A DNA stretch of 64,000 nt from Hofstenia miamia. Its lineage: Eukaryota > Xenacoelomorpha > Acoela > Hofsteniidae. Both the position numbers and the translations under genes were made by a program. Below are positions 1 to 11,860 of this stretch, piece by piece (within the stretch, counting starts at the first letter, position 1; the number at the start of each line of letters is the position of its first letter). Below the pieces are notes generated by a model that made no database searches, had not been told where the DNA came from, and saw nothing but the letters and a program-made list of their open reading frames with translations. The stretch lies in NCBI GenBank assembly GCA_900660155.1, contig CABFPE010000115.1, positions 168,573 to 232,572 on the forward strand. Reading direction: 5' to 3'.

Positions 1-89
1 CTTCCTGACGTCCTCTTTTTCTTGCACGGGCCTCAGCAAGCGGAGAAACATGTCTCCCACGCCTAGGTGAGGCATCTCGTCCAAGTTGG

Positions 90-3000
90 CTACCTTCCAT
101 CCTCCTTTGTACTCGGCGGCGGACAGGTGGAGCTGGCAACTCTCGTTTGCGATTTATTGGTTTCATTCCTAAATGTAGTTATAAGATTTAAATCCCAAAT
201 GTTGGGATCATAAGTAGTTCTCGCCCTTCTTGGGGGGAGCATATGTGATTCTAAATTCTCAGTATTAACATTATCACAGTGATATTTGGTGTTGGAAAAT
301 TCATCCTCGGAAAAGCTAGTTAAATTATCATATTTTTCGTATACATTGACACCGTTGTCTACTAACGTAAATTCGTTATTATCATCTATAATCACATGTT
401 CTATATCTTTTATGGCTCTTTTAAGCCTTTGAAAGTGTACCGTTTTACCGTTGTTTAAGGTATATGTATTGTGATCAAGCACTTTTTCGATCATAAATGG
501 GCCTTGCCAATCGTTTGCGAGCTTCCATACTTGATGACTATCAGTTGTAATTCGGGGTAAATAGGCAAAAACTTTATCACCGCGCTTATGAGGCTCACTG
601 TACAATTTTTTATTAAAAGTTTTCTTTTGCCGGATGCTAGATTGATTGGTGTTATGACAAATTGTCAAGTGAATTTGTTGCATGTCAGTGATTAATCTAT
701 TTACATAACTTTCCACATTAATGTCAGCATATTTTGGAAACATCATCGCCAATGAAGTAGCGGCTTCTCTGCCGAACATGGCCTTGAAGGGGCTAATACC
801 AGTTGTTGTATGAACCGACGTATTATAAAAATACTCGACACATTCCACAATTCGTCTCCATTGTTTCCCAGCAGCTCAGGACAATGCTACCCAGATCAAT
901 TTAATGAGAGTGCGATTCAACCTTTCTACCAAGCCATTGGCCTGATGATGGTAAGCTGTTGTTAACTCGTGAATTACTTCCAATTCATTCATCAAAGCGC
1001 GTAAAAGGTTACTTTCAAACTGCGGACCTCTGTCTGAAACTAATTTGCGCATTGGCCCATATTTGAGAATCCACTCTTTAAGGATTTTTTTGGCTACCAC
1101 CTTGGCTGTTGTGCTGCTTAAAGGAATTATATGGGCGAACTTGGTGAAGTGGTCCACCATCACAAGTAAGTGCTGAAAGCCTTCATCATCTTTTGACAGT
1201 TGTTCTAAATCGATATGTACTAGCTCATTTGGACTTTCTGCTGATCTTGATTCCATTTTGGCTCGTTGTTGAGGAAAATGGTGGATGTTGTTAAGTAAGC
1301 ATTTCTCACATTTGTCAATAACGTCTGTAACAGCAGTGCGGATCCCTGTGGTCACATATCTAGAGTTAAAAGTTTTCTTGGTTTGGAGAATGCCAAGGTG
1401 ACCTTGCTCGTGAACCCTATGCACTACGTCTCATTTAAAGTATTCAGGAATAGCTAGGTGATTGTTATGTTTGCTTTTAGCATGTATAGTAAGCCTTTAT
1501 CAGTCACATGCCAATTATAGCAATGAAAATATCGATTCACTTCTGGGGATGTAGGGAAATAGGGATCCCCCATCCTCTTCATTATCTGATCCAGGATCCA
1601 ATCGCGATGTTGGTAATGAATAATTTCTTCTTCTGAAATCTCCTCTTTCAACAGTATGGTTAGAATAGGCTTTCCGTTTTGGTCAGCATTAATTTCAGGT
1701 ATCAACTGATACTCTGTATGGGGGATAAACAAAAACGGAACTTTTCCCCATTTGGTTTTTTAAGATCACGTTTGTAGCTTGGGAGAGCAGTCCAATAATC
1801 CGCATTCAAGTGTAATTTGCCAGGGCAATGTCTAATGGTGAAGGAGAAGTCATTTAAGTACTTGATCCATCTTGTGACAATGTTTGATTTATTGCCACTG
1901 AACTTTTTTAACCAAGCAAGAGCGCTGTTATCAGTGTGAACAATACATTTGCGACCAAGTATAAAGTAGTGGAACTTCTTTAAGGACTCAACTAATGCGA
2001 GCATTTCGCACTTATTTGCGGCATAATTCCTCTCTGATGCTCTAAGTTTTCTGCTGAAGTACTGCACAGGACTTTTGACTCCATTAATGTCCTGGCTGAG
2101 GATCCCGCTAATAGCAACAGCACTAACATCACAGTTGATTATAAAATCCTTTGCATAATCCGGGGTATTCAAGGATGGTATTTTCTTGAGTTCCAATTTT
2201 ATTCCATCTAGAGCTTGCTGTTCTTGCCAGGTCCATTTGAAATCAACGGACTTCTTTAACAAATTCGAAATTGTTCTTGTCTTATCAGTGAGATCAGGAA
2301 TGAACATTCCATAATAGTTGAGGAAGCCCATCAAGCATTGAACGTCCTGGCGAGTCCTTGGCATTTCAATCTTGTCTAAGAAATCCTTTGTGTTATTTTT
2401 TATTGAAATCTTTCTGGGTTCTACGACGTGGCCAAGAAAAATTACCTTCATCTGGACTAACACACACTTTGTTCCATTTACTTTGAGTCCAGCTTTTTGT
2501 AACAAATCCAAGGTTCGACCAAGCTTATCTAAGTGTTCTTCAAAGGTGTTGCTTGCGACCAAAATGTCATCGATATACGCCAAAATTCCGGGCTCAAGAA
2601 GGTTTGCACCATCTTTGAGAATTTTAGTAACATATCTTTGGAAAGTAGCTGGCGTGTTGCATAGGCCAAAGGCCATATACTTCCATTCATATAGCCCATA
2701 AGGGGTTATGAAGGCTGTCTTTGAGATGTCTGAAGGGCGCATTGGTACCTGCCAGTAGGCTTTACATAAGTCTAGACACGAGAAAAATTTATATTTACTA
2801 GCATCATAGAGGAGATCTTCTATCCGTGGCAGGGGATACGCATCTTTAATCATGATATCGTTTAGCTTACAAAAGTCGATACACAGCCGATACTTCTCGC
2901 CTTGTCAAATAAACACGGTGGGAGTGGCATAAGGGCTGTTACTTCCTTGTATTATTCTGCTTTCAATTAGGTCACTCAAGATCTTCTCTACACGGCACAC

Positions 3001-3450
3001 TGGCAGCCGGATTGGACGATCATGTTTGAGTTCGATAGCGTGCTCCTCACCTAAGGCTTGACCAACACTAATAGTGCCATAGTTAAAGACATCGTGCTTA
3101 CTATAAAGCAAGGATACCAGAGATTTTCTCTCCTTTTGATTTAAGTGAGGATGAGAACTTTCAGTGACTGTTGGTACTTTTACCAGACTTGTGGGAGCTG
3201 CCAAATCATGCACGGTGGTGCATATTGGTAGACAAGTAACTGGGATATTTTCAACTCTCACCAGCACTCCTACTAATTGTAATTGAGACACTCCAATCTT
3301 GACCAAGGAAGTCGACCCATTGAGAACAGTGACATGCGTCTTCCCTCTTATTACTTTGCACAAATCTGGAGAAAAAGAAACTCCACAGATATACTTGCCT
3401 CTTTGCCCTGAGATCATATTGTCCCCATTAATACTGGCATCTGAAGACAC
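90..3450 (-). pseudogene. pol remnant (RT, RNase H, integrase) of the Ty3/Gypsy element
   Basis: Fossil pol region. The entry to the RT fold (SPYATP motif) lies near 2.9 kb and the RT core at about 2.85-2.3 kb, with LDLCKAYWQ, FGLCNTPATFQ and the catalytic YIDDILV box. RNase H is at about 2.2-1.8 kb (start DVSAVAISG, then a TDNSALAWL motif). Integrase is at about 1.4-0.9 kb, with an HHCC zinc-binding start and the catalytic core motifs HIDLEQ, SDRGPQF and NGLVERLNRTL. A C-terminal integrase tail with a DWQGPF motif follows at about 0.85-0.1 kb. A protease should lie at about 3.8-3.45 kb but I could not see a clear active-site motif. Broken. Confidence 0.9.
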
Positions 3451-3839
3451 AGTGACTCAAGTCCAATGCTTGGGTTTGAGGAGTATGGGTTCGTCCAAGT
3501 CAAAAACAACTTCCTTATCAGGGATTGTAGTTAGTTGCATTGCTTCCTGATCTTTGATTGAAATCGTATTATTCTTGAAGNGTGTCTACTACCAACAGGT
3601 CTACTTAGAAGGGCTCTGCATGGATCTTGATGGATGCATCCTTTAATTGGCCTTTCAGTGAGAGAGGATTCCCAGAGGCATCAATCAGCTTCGCACTGGA
3701 TGAGTACAATGAATCTCAATTTAAGCACAATTCTTTGCAACACTCGTCACTCAACAGGGATTAAGTTCTTCCTGATTAACTGAGTTATAACTAGCACATT
3801 GTGACTTTGTGCACATTTTACAGGAGGCGGCGTTCCAAC

Positions 3840-5635
3840 TAATTTAAATCTTGAGATGTAGTGGGGTGATCAGGTTCTAGATCAACCAGGTTGTCAACAC
3901 ACAAGGTTTTGGTAAGTGGTTCTTTGACAATAAAGCCTTCACCATCGGCAACAAGCTGTACCTTGGCTTTACACTGGGATTTTAAATGTCCCTTCTCTCC
4001 GCATGTGTAGCATTTTACCGATGATAAATCAAACACCTTCTTGACAGGGGCAGGCTTCCTGAACTCGAAATTTCTCATTCCGGGCGCACCAGAGAACTTG
4101 TTGATATCATTATTGATCCGTTGTGAATTCTGAAGCATGTAAACCACGCTAATGGCTTTGCGGATAATCTCATGGAGGCTATCCTCAGGATCACATCAAA
4201 CTTCCAGCCAGTTTCTTATTGATGAAGGAAAACCTCTGCATATGTAAGAGAATAAATCGTGCTTAGAGTATTCTTTTGAAAGACTGCTCAAACAGAACAG
4301 GCGTTCAACCTGGGTGATATAGTTGCGGATATCATTGCTGAATTTAAAAGACATGTTGCACAATAGTGTCTTGTACTGATGTTTGATGTGTGGTGCTCAA
4401 TAATGGTCTTCAAAGAAACCCACCAACAACTGTAGTCAGTTTTGATGCCTCAGTCGAGCATCATGTATTGATTGTACGCCAATCCACTGAGATATAAGGG
4501 GAACTGCGACATGGCAGTCTCCTGTGAGTTCTTATGTTGCTTCATGGTCAATTCAAATAGAAAAAAACCATTCGTCGAAAGACTGCGCCATGGCATCAAT
4601 TTGCCCAGTGAATTTGGGTAGAACAGAATGCTTACTAAATAATTGTACCTGTCCATTGGACTCGAGAGGAAGAATGGACTTGTGATATCTCAGCTGACAT
4701 TTAGAACTTGCTTTATCATTAAACGGGTTGACATCACTTACATGTTGCTCCTTGCATGCAGGAATGACCACGGTGCTTACTGGGTCAGGTAATGACTGAA
4801 CATAGCCAGTTTGAGGAGTAGCTCCAGTGGTTAGAGTGGATACTTGAGTAAGAGCAGCCTGAGCGAAGGTAGGTTGACTATGTGAGGGAAGAGTAGAAGA
4901 AGGCACAGAAGAGGACACTCCACATAGAGAAACAGCTGAAGGAGGCTGGCTTACGCCAATGAGCTGGACCACTCTGCTGATAATTCTCTCAGCCAATTCA
5001 TCTAAGGCTTCATTCAACACAACATGGGTAACATATTCATCACGATTTTGGTTAGGTGACCTCTCTTCTGGACGATTGGAATTGTTAATAGAAGTCTTTA
5101 ACTCGTGGATTTGTAATTCAAGAGCAAAGGTTGATTCCAACATCTGTCTCTCCATCTGTTGATATGCTACGTGTTGGGTGTTAATTTCAGCTTGCAAAGA
5201 TTCAACCTGGTGTTCACTCTCCATCCTTAAAGCTACCTGTTGTGACAATTCGTCCCTCAAATGCTCGATTTTGGCGAGTTCCACATTGAATTGAGGTGTA
5301 GACTGCTGCTCATGACCACTGACATAACTGACATAACTGCGAGGACGCATTGGAATTGGTGGAGCATTCTGAGTGTTTAACACATGTCACATATTTATAT
5401 GAAATGATGGACTCACACTCATTGCATTTGCATCGCTGTATGGAATGGTGGCAGCATTTTGATTATCATCCATCCTTTGGGTAGTAGGAGAAGAAGGTTG
5501 AGAAAAATTAAGTAATGATCCAACAGTACAAGGGGTAACGTCCTGGTTACCAGCGCTTGCACAGGGGACGCTCCAAATGGGAGAAGTCCCAAAAGTAGGG
5601 TAATAAATTACAGTATGACTAGAACCAGAATCCAT
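3840..5635 (-). pseudogene. gag remnant of the Ty3/Gypsy element
   Basis: Fossil gag region. The N-terminal part is Ser/Thr/Pro/Gln-rich, followed by a long heptad-rich segment (about 5.3-5.1 kb) that looks like a coiled coil. A capsid-like entry motif with the LPKFTG and FDEW signatures follows at about 4.6 kb. Near the 3' end is a single CCHC zinc knuckle (C-x2-C-x4-H-x4-C) at about 4.0 kb, the nucleic-acid binding motif of nucleocapsid. Broken. Assignment rests on the zinc knuckle plus its position upstream of pol. Confidence 0.85.
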
Positions 5636-5869
5636 TAGACTTTAGAAAACAAAACAACAATTTCTAGAACTGGCAATGGGAGTACTCCCACACACACAGG
5701 AATGAAAAGTACCTACAAGGGGTAACAGTGATTAACAGACCAAAAAGGGAAGAAATGAACATGGCAGTACTTGGTAATAAATCCAATGTAAAGAAGCACT
5801 AGAAAAAGTAAAACAAACAAGAAGTTTAACAGTTAACATCAGCCAAATAAGAAACACAAAAGATTNGGA

Positions 5870-6590
5870 ACATCCAGAAGTAAAGTGCTTAACCTATTGA
5901 CTGGTGCTACCCTATCTGTCTCACTTGTTTAATTTCTATCTCAATTCGAAAAAACAACCTATTTCTCATTTTCATTGTTATCTCTCAGCTAACTATTAAA
6001 TAATCTGTAATTGCCAGATATTCGTGCTAGCCCACAGCATGGTATCATCACAGTGTTAGGTTTTATAAGTGCATGTACATGTTGAATTATGAAAGAGAGA
6101 TTTATTATTTCCATATACATAGCCATATGCATAACTTAATGAGTCCACAATTTGGACTGGGTAATCAACAGACCCCCAGAAGCAAAGTGTCGCCCCCTGC
6201 TAATGAAAGCACTCCCAAATTGTCGCTGATCTTAAGCAATAAGTTTCATCAAGATAATAAATAAATAAAAAGTACAACAGTAAAGACGGCAGTTGAGAGT
6301 AGATAAAATCTATTAAGCTATCACTACAAGTTCCTCAGGTTTTATACAATTGTTTAATAATTACCTGCCTTTGTTTACAATACTTCAGATGTCAATGTAG
6401 TTTAACATGATCAATTCTATTTCCCTCATAAAATTAAATTTGAGCAATAATCAGCACCATCGAGGGGACATCAAATTAATAACAGCAAACTAAGATTGAA
6501 ACTGGTTAATAACGTCATGATGACGTAATAATACAAAGTAACATAAAAAAAAATAAAATCAACGGAATCCCCAAGTGACTCTATATTAGC
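5870..6590 (-). repeat. 5' LTR of the Ty3/Gypsy element
   Basis: Non-coding block upstream of gag. It aligns segment by segment, with gaps, to 11,050-11,790. Shared anchors include TGTAATTGCCA, ATCATCACAGTGT, TTACCTG followed by TTGTTTACA, GAGGGGACA and paired TGACGT half-sites. Exact LTR ends are uncertain because no clean TG...CA boundary or target duplication could be read here. A 15-20 base stretch at its right edge (AGTGACTC) is the last shared sequence. Confidence 0.65.
6512..6526. promoter_or_regulatory. Paired inverted CRE/ATF-like half-sites in LTR
   Basis: ACGTCA-TGA-TGACGT, two inverted TGACGT half-sites three bases apart. TGACGT is the half-site of CREB/ATF bZIP factors. The same arrangement occurs in the related LTR at 11,669-11,685, so it looks like a conserved LTR promoter element rather than chance. 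Confidence 0.45.
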
Positions 6591-6599
6591 ATATAAATA

Positions 6600-6730
6600 T
6601 ATCAAAAAAGATCAAACATAATTGAAGTGAGACAAATTATATTGTGCAATCACCACAGTTCTCTCATGTATTTATAACAATTTCATTAAATTATTACCTG
6701 TTACTTGTTTACAAAATGTTGCATGATATT
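6600..6730 (-). repeat. Partial LTR-like fragment next to the younger element
   Basis: The stretch with GTGAGACAA, CTCTCATGTA, ATTACCTGTTACTTGTTTACA resembles 11,470-11,560 of the older LTR (GTGAGACAAC, CTCTCATACATG, ATTACCTGTATTGTTTACA) better than the adjacent 5' LTR does. It is probably a leftover of the older element's other LTR, beside or into which the younger element inserted. No CpG is present. Confidence 0.45.
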
Positions 6731-9700
6731 GCTTCACCCCTATTGCACAGTTAAGTTTGTGGTAACATTTGGACAGTGGGACCTGATAACAACTTCTGTG
6801 TCTCCTCCACTGTTTCAATAGCAAGGACATCATACCAAGATGAGACTTCAGCATACCTAGGGCACTTGGTTATCTGCATTAAGGTCTCTCATTGAGTGAT
6901 GACTTCATTACATAGGCAGAAAAACTTGATTTCAGGTAGGTGAGAGTTGATCAGGCAGTGCCTTCATAAGTTGTTGAGTCTCCTTGTAAATGTGTCATAA
7001 AATCACTCATAGAGCCAGAGACCTTTCAAGGCAATCATGAAAGTCATGAGTGCATCCATATCTGAAGTGTGCATGTCTTCACTGATCTGGGCATTGGGAT
7101 AAAAATGTGTAAAGACTTCTCAAAGTGATCCCATTCAGGTAGCATGGTCCATAAAGAGCAAGCAGCATAGTGATTATTATGATTCTTTTTGTAACATCAT
7201 AGTAGCACATTATCATCTTGACATTGTTGTTCCACATCATGTCTCCCAAAGCCTGGAACAATGAGGATGCATGGGTCTAATGATGTGATCTTATTGTGGA
7301 TCTTCTGAAATTGTGTCAAGATTGGCTCCCTTTTTGAAAGATATTCTTAATGGTTAACTTGCCTTCAATATAAATGTGCTTGGCATTTCCACCTTCTATT
7401 AGGGTGTCCCTTGTTTCCTTATATTCTTTAGTCTGCATTGCTTTAATGATTTCTGCTGCAGCAGATATATAGTTGATTTTATCAGACAAGTGGGCTGACA
7501 CCTTTCTGTGCCCCTTCTTCACTCTCCAATATAGTAAAATTAGCAGCATCATTAGGCAAGATGGAGGTATGTAGAGCAGATGGTTTTTCTTGGCATTAGT
7601 CTCAATCTGTTCAAACTCAACCCTTTTCTTGAGTTTATTGGTCCCAATCATGACAAGGTAGTTGATTTTAGCATCCTTGATTGAGTACCAAAAGGTACTC
7701 CTTAATCCATGTTCTCAGAGTTTAGTAACTTGAGTAGTGGAAATTTGTAATCAAGCTGTAGTGCATTCTATGTCCAAGGCTATTTGTTGCCCAGGTGATT
7801 GTAGAAGCACTAGCTCTTCCTTTGTGAACATCTCCATGAGACACCACTTCATAAGGCCCAGTATATTGTTATCACTGTTACTTTTGATGATATGTTTGGC
7901 TATAGCAAGCTTGTCAGTGAACTCTTCAGGACAGTGTTCATTGGTGAGTATGCAGTCATCTTTGGTAATGGACCAGGCAGGTGTGGGGACAGGGGAAGTT
8001 GTGGTTCCAGAAAACTTCTGCAAGTTGATGGCCTCAATGAAGGGCCTTAGAGCATGGTGAGACATCAATGGCTGATGAAGTCAACAGCTCTTCTTCATGG
8101 TAAAATTGCTCCAGGGAGTGCATTGTTATCTCAATAACTGTGAGCAGGATAACTTTGTTGACTTTAGCTGTGTGCCTCCTTGTTTCTGCTATTTTATTGT
8201 AGCCATTCTCAGGGTAGTTCATTTTCTCTAGATTGAACAGAATCTCAGTTTTTGTATGAATGTTATAATGATTAACAAGTTCTACAAACTGCTGTGTGGA
8301 CCTGGGCTCTTGACAGATAAGACGACTTGTGCAGAGTGCAGTGTACTCTGAATTGAGTGATGGAAACTTAGTTTTGGCCATGGCACCCCAGATGTACTTT
8401 TTGAGGGTGTCAGAGAAGATATTGAGGTCTGAAAATGTGACACTGAGATGATTTATGATCATTTGTGGTGGCAAGTGTCCTAGGGGACTGCTGGTTCCTA
8501 TCAACCTTGCATAGTATTTTTCAAAATGCTCCATCACTTTCTTGGTTTTTCCAGGGGACACTGGTAAAGAGCATGCATGCAGCAGCTAGTTTTGCACCTT
8601 CTATGCCACAGAGTAAATCACTAGTTTGTGGGTGCACATCTTTGCTAACTTCTCTCAGGTGCATTGGTCAAGAGGTACCTGAAGCTGGGGATCACTAGTC
8701 AAAAAAATCCAAATGGCTCAACAAGATTGGATGGCTGGAGCAAATTTTTCAAAGAATAACTTCTCTGCAAAGTTTTGTTGATCCTGCAAGATATAGGATA
8801 TGCACAGTTCCATGAGGAGACATTCTCATGTACTGTGAGTTCAGGCTGTAAATCTTGATATTAGGCCACACAGTTCTAGGGCTCCTGTCTGCTTTTAGCA
8901 ACATCCAAATTTCATTAATCTCAGTGAGGGTGGTCACAGTCTGAGAGAAGGCCAAACTGACATGGATATCAGTGACTGTGGCTAAGCCAGGCAAGTTAAT
9001 GTTGATTGACTCAAGAGTCTGAGCATGGCAGCAGCATCTATGATGATTCTCATATCAATGGAAAGGCAATATGTAGGGAATTTTTTGCAAAGCAAGAGAT
9101 CAGTGTAGATCAGCTTAATTATTGAGATGATGTTTGTGTGGTACATGCTCACTGGCCAAAAATAATTACTATACAAAATTGTGAAATTTTCCATTCAAAA
9201 GTGGAGGTTTTTGCCTGCTCTGGGATCTTGTTCTGGTATTCTTCTTTCAGGAACATAGCAAGGCAGATGCTTACAACTTTTGCATACTGGTACACAGATT
9301 CAATCTTCTCCATAATCTTGGGTTGGTTCACTTCACCTACATGGAAAAAGTAAACAATGAGAAGATTCTCAAAATCAATGCTAATGCACTCAAATTTTTG
9401 GATTGACTTTTTGCTGTTAAGGAGCTGGCACAAGTGGGTGAGGTTGAAGTCCTCATCAAGCATAGTGTGGACAGTACTGCTCCAGTATAGTCTCTTTAGC
9501 CCACAAAGCATCTTTGAGTCATAACAAATTATTGTGTTAATTTTCAGGCTGTGCTCAGTGTGATAACACTTATTGAACAGGTTAATGACTTAGTGTTGTA
9601 TGTCCACCTCAGCTTGTTCTTATTTTCCTCAGACAAGTTATCTTGCATGAAGCTAATGGCCTTAGGGATTGCAATAAAATGTGAGTGGAGTATCTCATCT

Positions 9701-10045
9701 CCAACTTTGGATGTCTTCTTCTGTCTTTCTTCAGTCTTCTTTGGTCATATACTTGTAGAAGCATGTGACAAAGGACCAGGACTAGAGGGGGTTATCAAGT
9801 CACTGCAGGATGGTTGGGTATTGGTAGCACTAGCACTAATATTAGCAAAAGGCACTCTAGACTTATATGACTCCTCAGGTTCCCACAGAGAGTGTTGTCT
9901 CCCTGTGTAGTCATCTGAGGTCCATTCCCAAGGAGAGTGTTTTCTCCCCATGTAGTGCTGGGAATCATGCTCCCAAGAAGAGTGTTGTCTTCCCAAGTAG
10001 TGGCACTGTCTGCTTTCTGAGCCTCTGCATGTGTCCTCCCTCACT
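6670..10045 (-). pseudogene. Decayed coding block of unknown family
   Basis: About 3.4 kb on the minus strand made of several overlapping or adjacent open segments, the longest 175 codons (8.56-8.03 kb). Composition is unlike random AT-rich DNA: about 40% GC, with long stretches of ordinary-looking protein. I do not recognise the family. The part nearest 10 kb is polar and carries a short tandem peptide repeat (see 9,880-10,010). A segment near 7.9 kb (KWCLMEMFTKEELVLL) faintly recalls the tail of a BEN domain, but this is not strong enough to assign. The block lies just downstream, in the same sense, of the older Gypsy integrase remnant, so it may be an extra 3' ORF of that element, or an unrelated dead gene. 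It is broken in several places and nearly free of CpG. Confidence 0.5.
9880..10010. repeat. 45-bp tandem repeat, three copies
   Basis: The motif AGTGTTGTCT / AGTGTTTTCT recurs at 9,891, 9,936 and 9,981, a strict 45-bp period. On the minus strand each unit encodes 15 residues of the form GRQHSxWE followed by an acidic/polar tail. Because the period is a multiple of three, the repeat probably grew while the frame was coding. Confidence 0.8.
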
Positions 10046-10149
10046 TCTATGATATGCCATCATCTGCTCAGCATGGGGATACTTCTCATCTCCTCAGTTC
10101 ATCTTGTGGGTTGAGTTGTCACCACACACATCTTCTGGTAGGATGTTGA

Positions 10150-11860
10150 TTTTCCATTCATTTCATCTATTCAACTTGGTTACTAAACATAGAGATTAAA
10201 TTGAGTTCCCAATCTTGGGTATTTAAATGACTGAGATACTCTTGGTGTCTAACTCTACATCTAGGCAAAATATGAGTAGCAATAATGTAGTTACTACTAA
10301 CAAGGTTACTATCATACTCAACCTCAGTGAGGTTGTCTTCCTCACATTCAGTGAGGTCAATGGTGACATTATCAATATCCTTAACAGTTTGCTTGAGTTG
10401 TTGAAAATGCATGACTCTCCCATTATTTAATAAATACTTGTGGTGATCTAACACTTTAGTTATAGTAAACAGACCTTGCCAATTCATGGCAAGCTTTCAT
10501 ACTTGGTTAGTATTGGTAATTTGGCAAGGAAAATAGGCAAAGACATTGTCACCTTGTTTATGAGGCTTGCCTTATAATTTACAATTAAAGTTCCATCACT
10601 GGCAGACAACAGACTGATTAGTATTCCTACAAATAGTGAGGTGCACTTTCTGAAGTTTGTGCAACATGCTGTTTATGAAATTTTGTAGAGTAGGTTCATT
10701 GTAATCAGGAAACATAATTGAAAGAGGTGTACTTGCTTCATGACCAAACATTGCCTTAAAGGGCTGACCTTGTTGTGGAATGAACTGTGGTGTTATAAAA
10801 ATATTCCACTGCTTCAATAACTCACTTCCAGTTCCAACCTGCTGCTCAGGCAAGGGCAACTCAGATTAACTTAATGACTGTGTGGTTGAGCTGTTCCACA
10901 ATGCTGTTTGATCACAGTGACTGACCTGCATTCTAATAGAACAATAAAGATATCAGTAATTTGCCATCATAACAAAGTAACAAGAAAGATCCACTAAGAT
11001 TTCACTTTCAATGACAACCAATTTGCATGACATCATACCAAAGTGGTATTCACAAAGGGAATTCCAAACTTGCCAAGGTGCTAACTTACATGTCTCTAGT
11101 TGTTAATTTCTAGCTCAATAAAACAGATTGCAGTAGTTCTTATCTAAGCTCATGTAATAAATAATAATAACATGTAATTGCCATGCATTCACATTAACCA
11201 ACATTGTATTATCATCACAGTGTATAATTATAGTTGCATGTTTGAATTGCAATGATCAATTACAAGTTGTTATTCCCTACACATAGATATAGACTTAACC
11301 TAATTCTGTCCACAATTTAGGCTGCCTGCCAGAATAGAGTGAGTTATCACCCTAAACTCAAAGGAGTAACTCCCACATTGTTGGCAGAGACTTAAGCCAT
11401 TATTATTATGACATCCATAACAATGCCTAAAAGGGGTCAGTTAATCAAAGAAAAAAGCAAATGTATTTGAGTGAGACAACATTTATTTGTGTCCTCTCAT
11501 ACATGTCTCTTAAGTATTTCTACAATATGATTGAAATATTACCTGTATTGTTTACACTTTTCTATAACATGAGTTCCCTCACAAAATTAAAGAGCAATTA
11601 TATGTTTGCCTACATTTGAGGGGACAACAAATTTAATATCAAAATACTACACTCAAGCTAAATTAATTACGTCAAAGTGACGTCACTACTGAAATTAAGT
11701 GCAAAAACTAAGCTCGAATTTACAAAGTTATCATCAAAATAATAAAGTAAGAAAAAGAGGGCCCTGAGTGACTCCACACTATGGGGGGCTAGTTAAAAGA
11801 TAAATAAATGGTCAATGACTCTATTTAAATAACTTTTGCATCAAATTTGATATGCAATTA
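10150..11860 (-). mobile_element. Older, internally deleted Ty3/Gypsy copy
   Basis: Fossil relative of the element at 1-6.6 kb. At about 10.9-10.17 kb the minus strand matches the integrase C-terminal region of that element (shared WQG, KVLDH, LLNNGR, VHFQ/MHFQ, DWELNLI-type motifs). At about 11.05-11.86 kb is an LTR-like block matching the other element's 5' LTR. The two parts are almost adjacent (junction near 10.92 kb), so the 5' end is joined to the end of pol and most of gag-pol is missing. It is broken and, judging by divergence and near-total CpG loss, clearly older than its neighbour. Confidence 0.75.
11050..11860 (-). repeat. LTR-like block of the older Gypsy copy
   Basis: Aligns with 5.87-6.59 kb through AATTTCTA, TAATTGCCA, ATCATCACAGTGT, TTCCCTCAcAAAATTAAA, GAGGGGACA and GAGTGACTC. 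The only CpGs left are in paired ACGTCA/TGACGTCA sites (11,669-11,685) and one at 11,714. The boundaries are approximate. Confidence 0.6.

Larger units (their letters stand above)
1..6590 (-). mobile_element. Ty3/Gypsy LTR retrotransposon, broken, 3' end outside window
   Basis: Fossil LTR retrotransposon read on the minus strand. In element order, right to left, it has a 5' LTR (about 6.59-5.87 kb), a short leader, gag (about 5.6-3.8 kb) and a pol region with reverse transcriptase, RNase H and integrase (about 3.5-0.1 kb). The order RT, RNase H, integrase together with the YIDD catalytic box places it in Ty3/Gypsy (Metaviridae), not Copia. The 3' LTR should lie left of base 1. The element is broken, with roughly eight to ten interruptions of the gag-pol reading frames, so it is not a functional copy. 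It still contains ordinary CpG numbers, unlike the related copy to its right, which suggests it is the younger of the two. Confidence 0.93.

Noticed and set aside
7737-8068. BEN domain suggested by a MFTKEELVLL segment
   Set aside because: Only one short motif agrees; the surrounding block is too decayed to support a domain call.
9551-10052. Plus-strand open frames of 119 and 61 codons
   Set aside because: Shadows of the minus-strand decayed block; the repeat is in phase on the minus strand.
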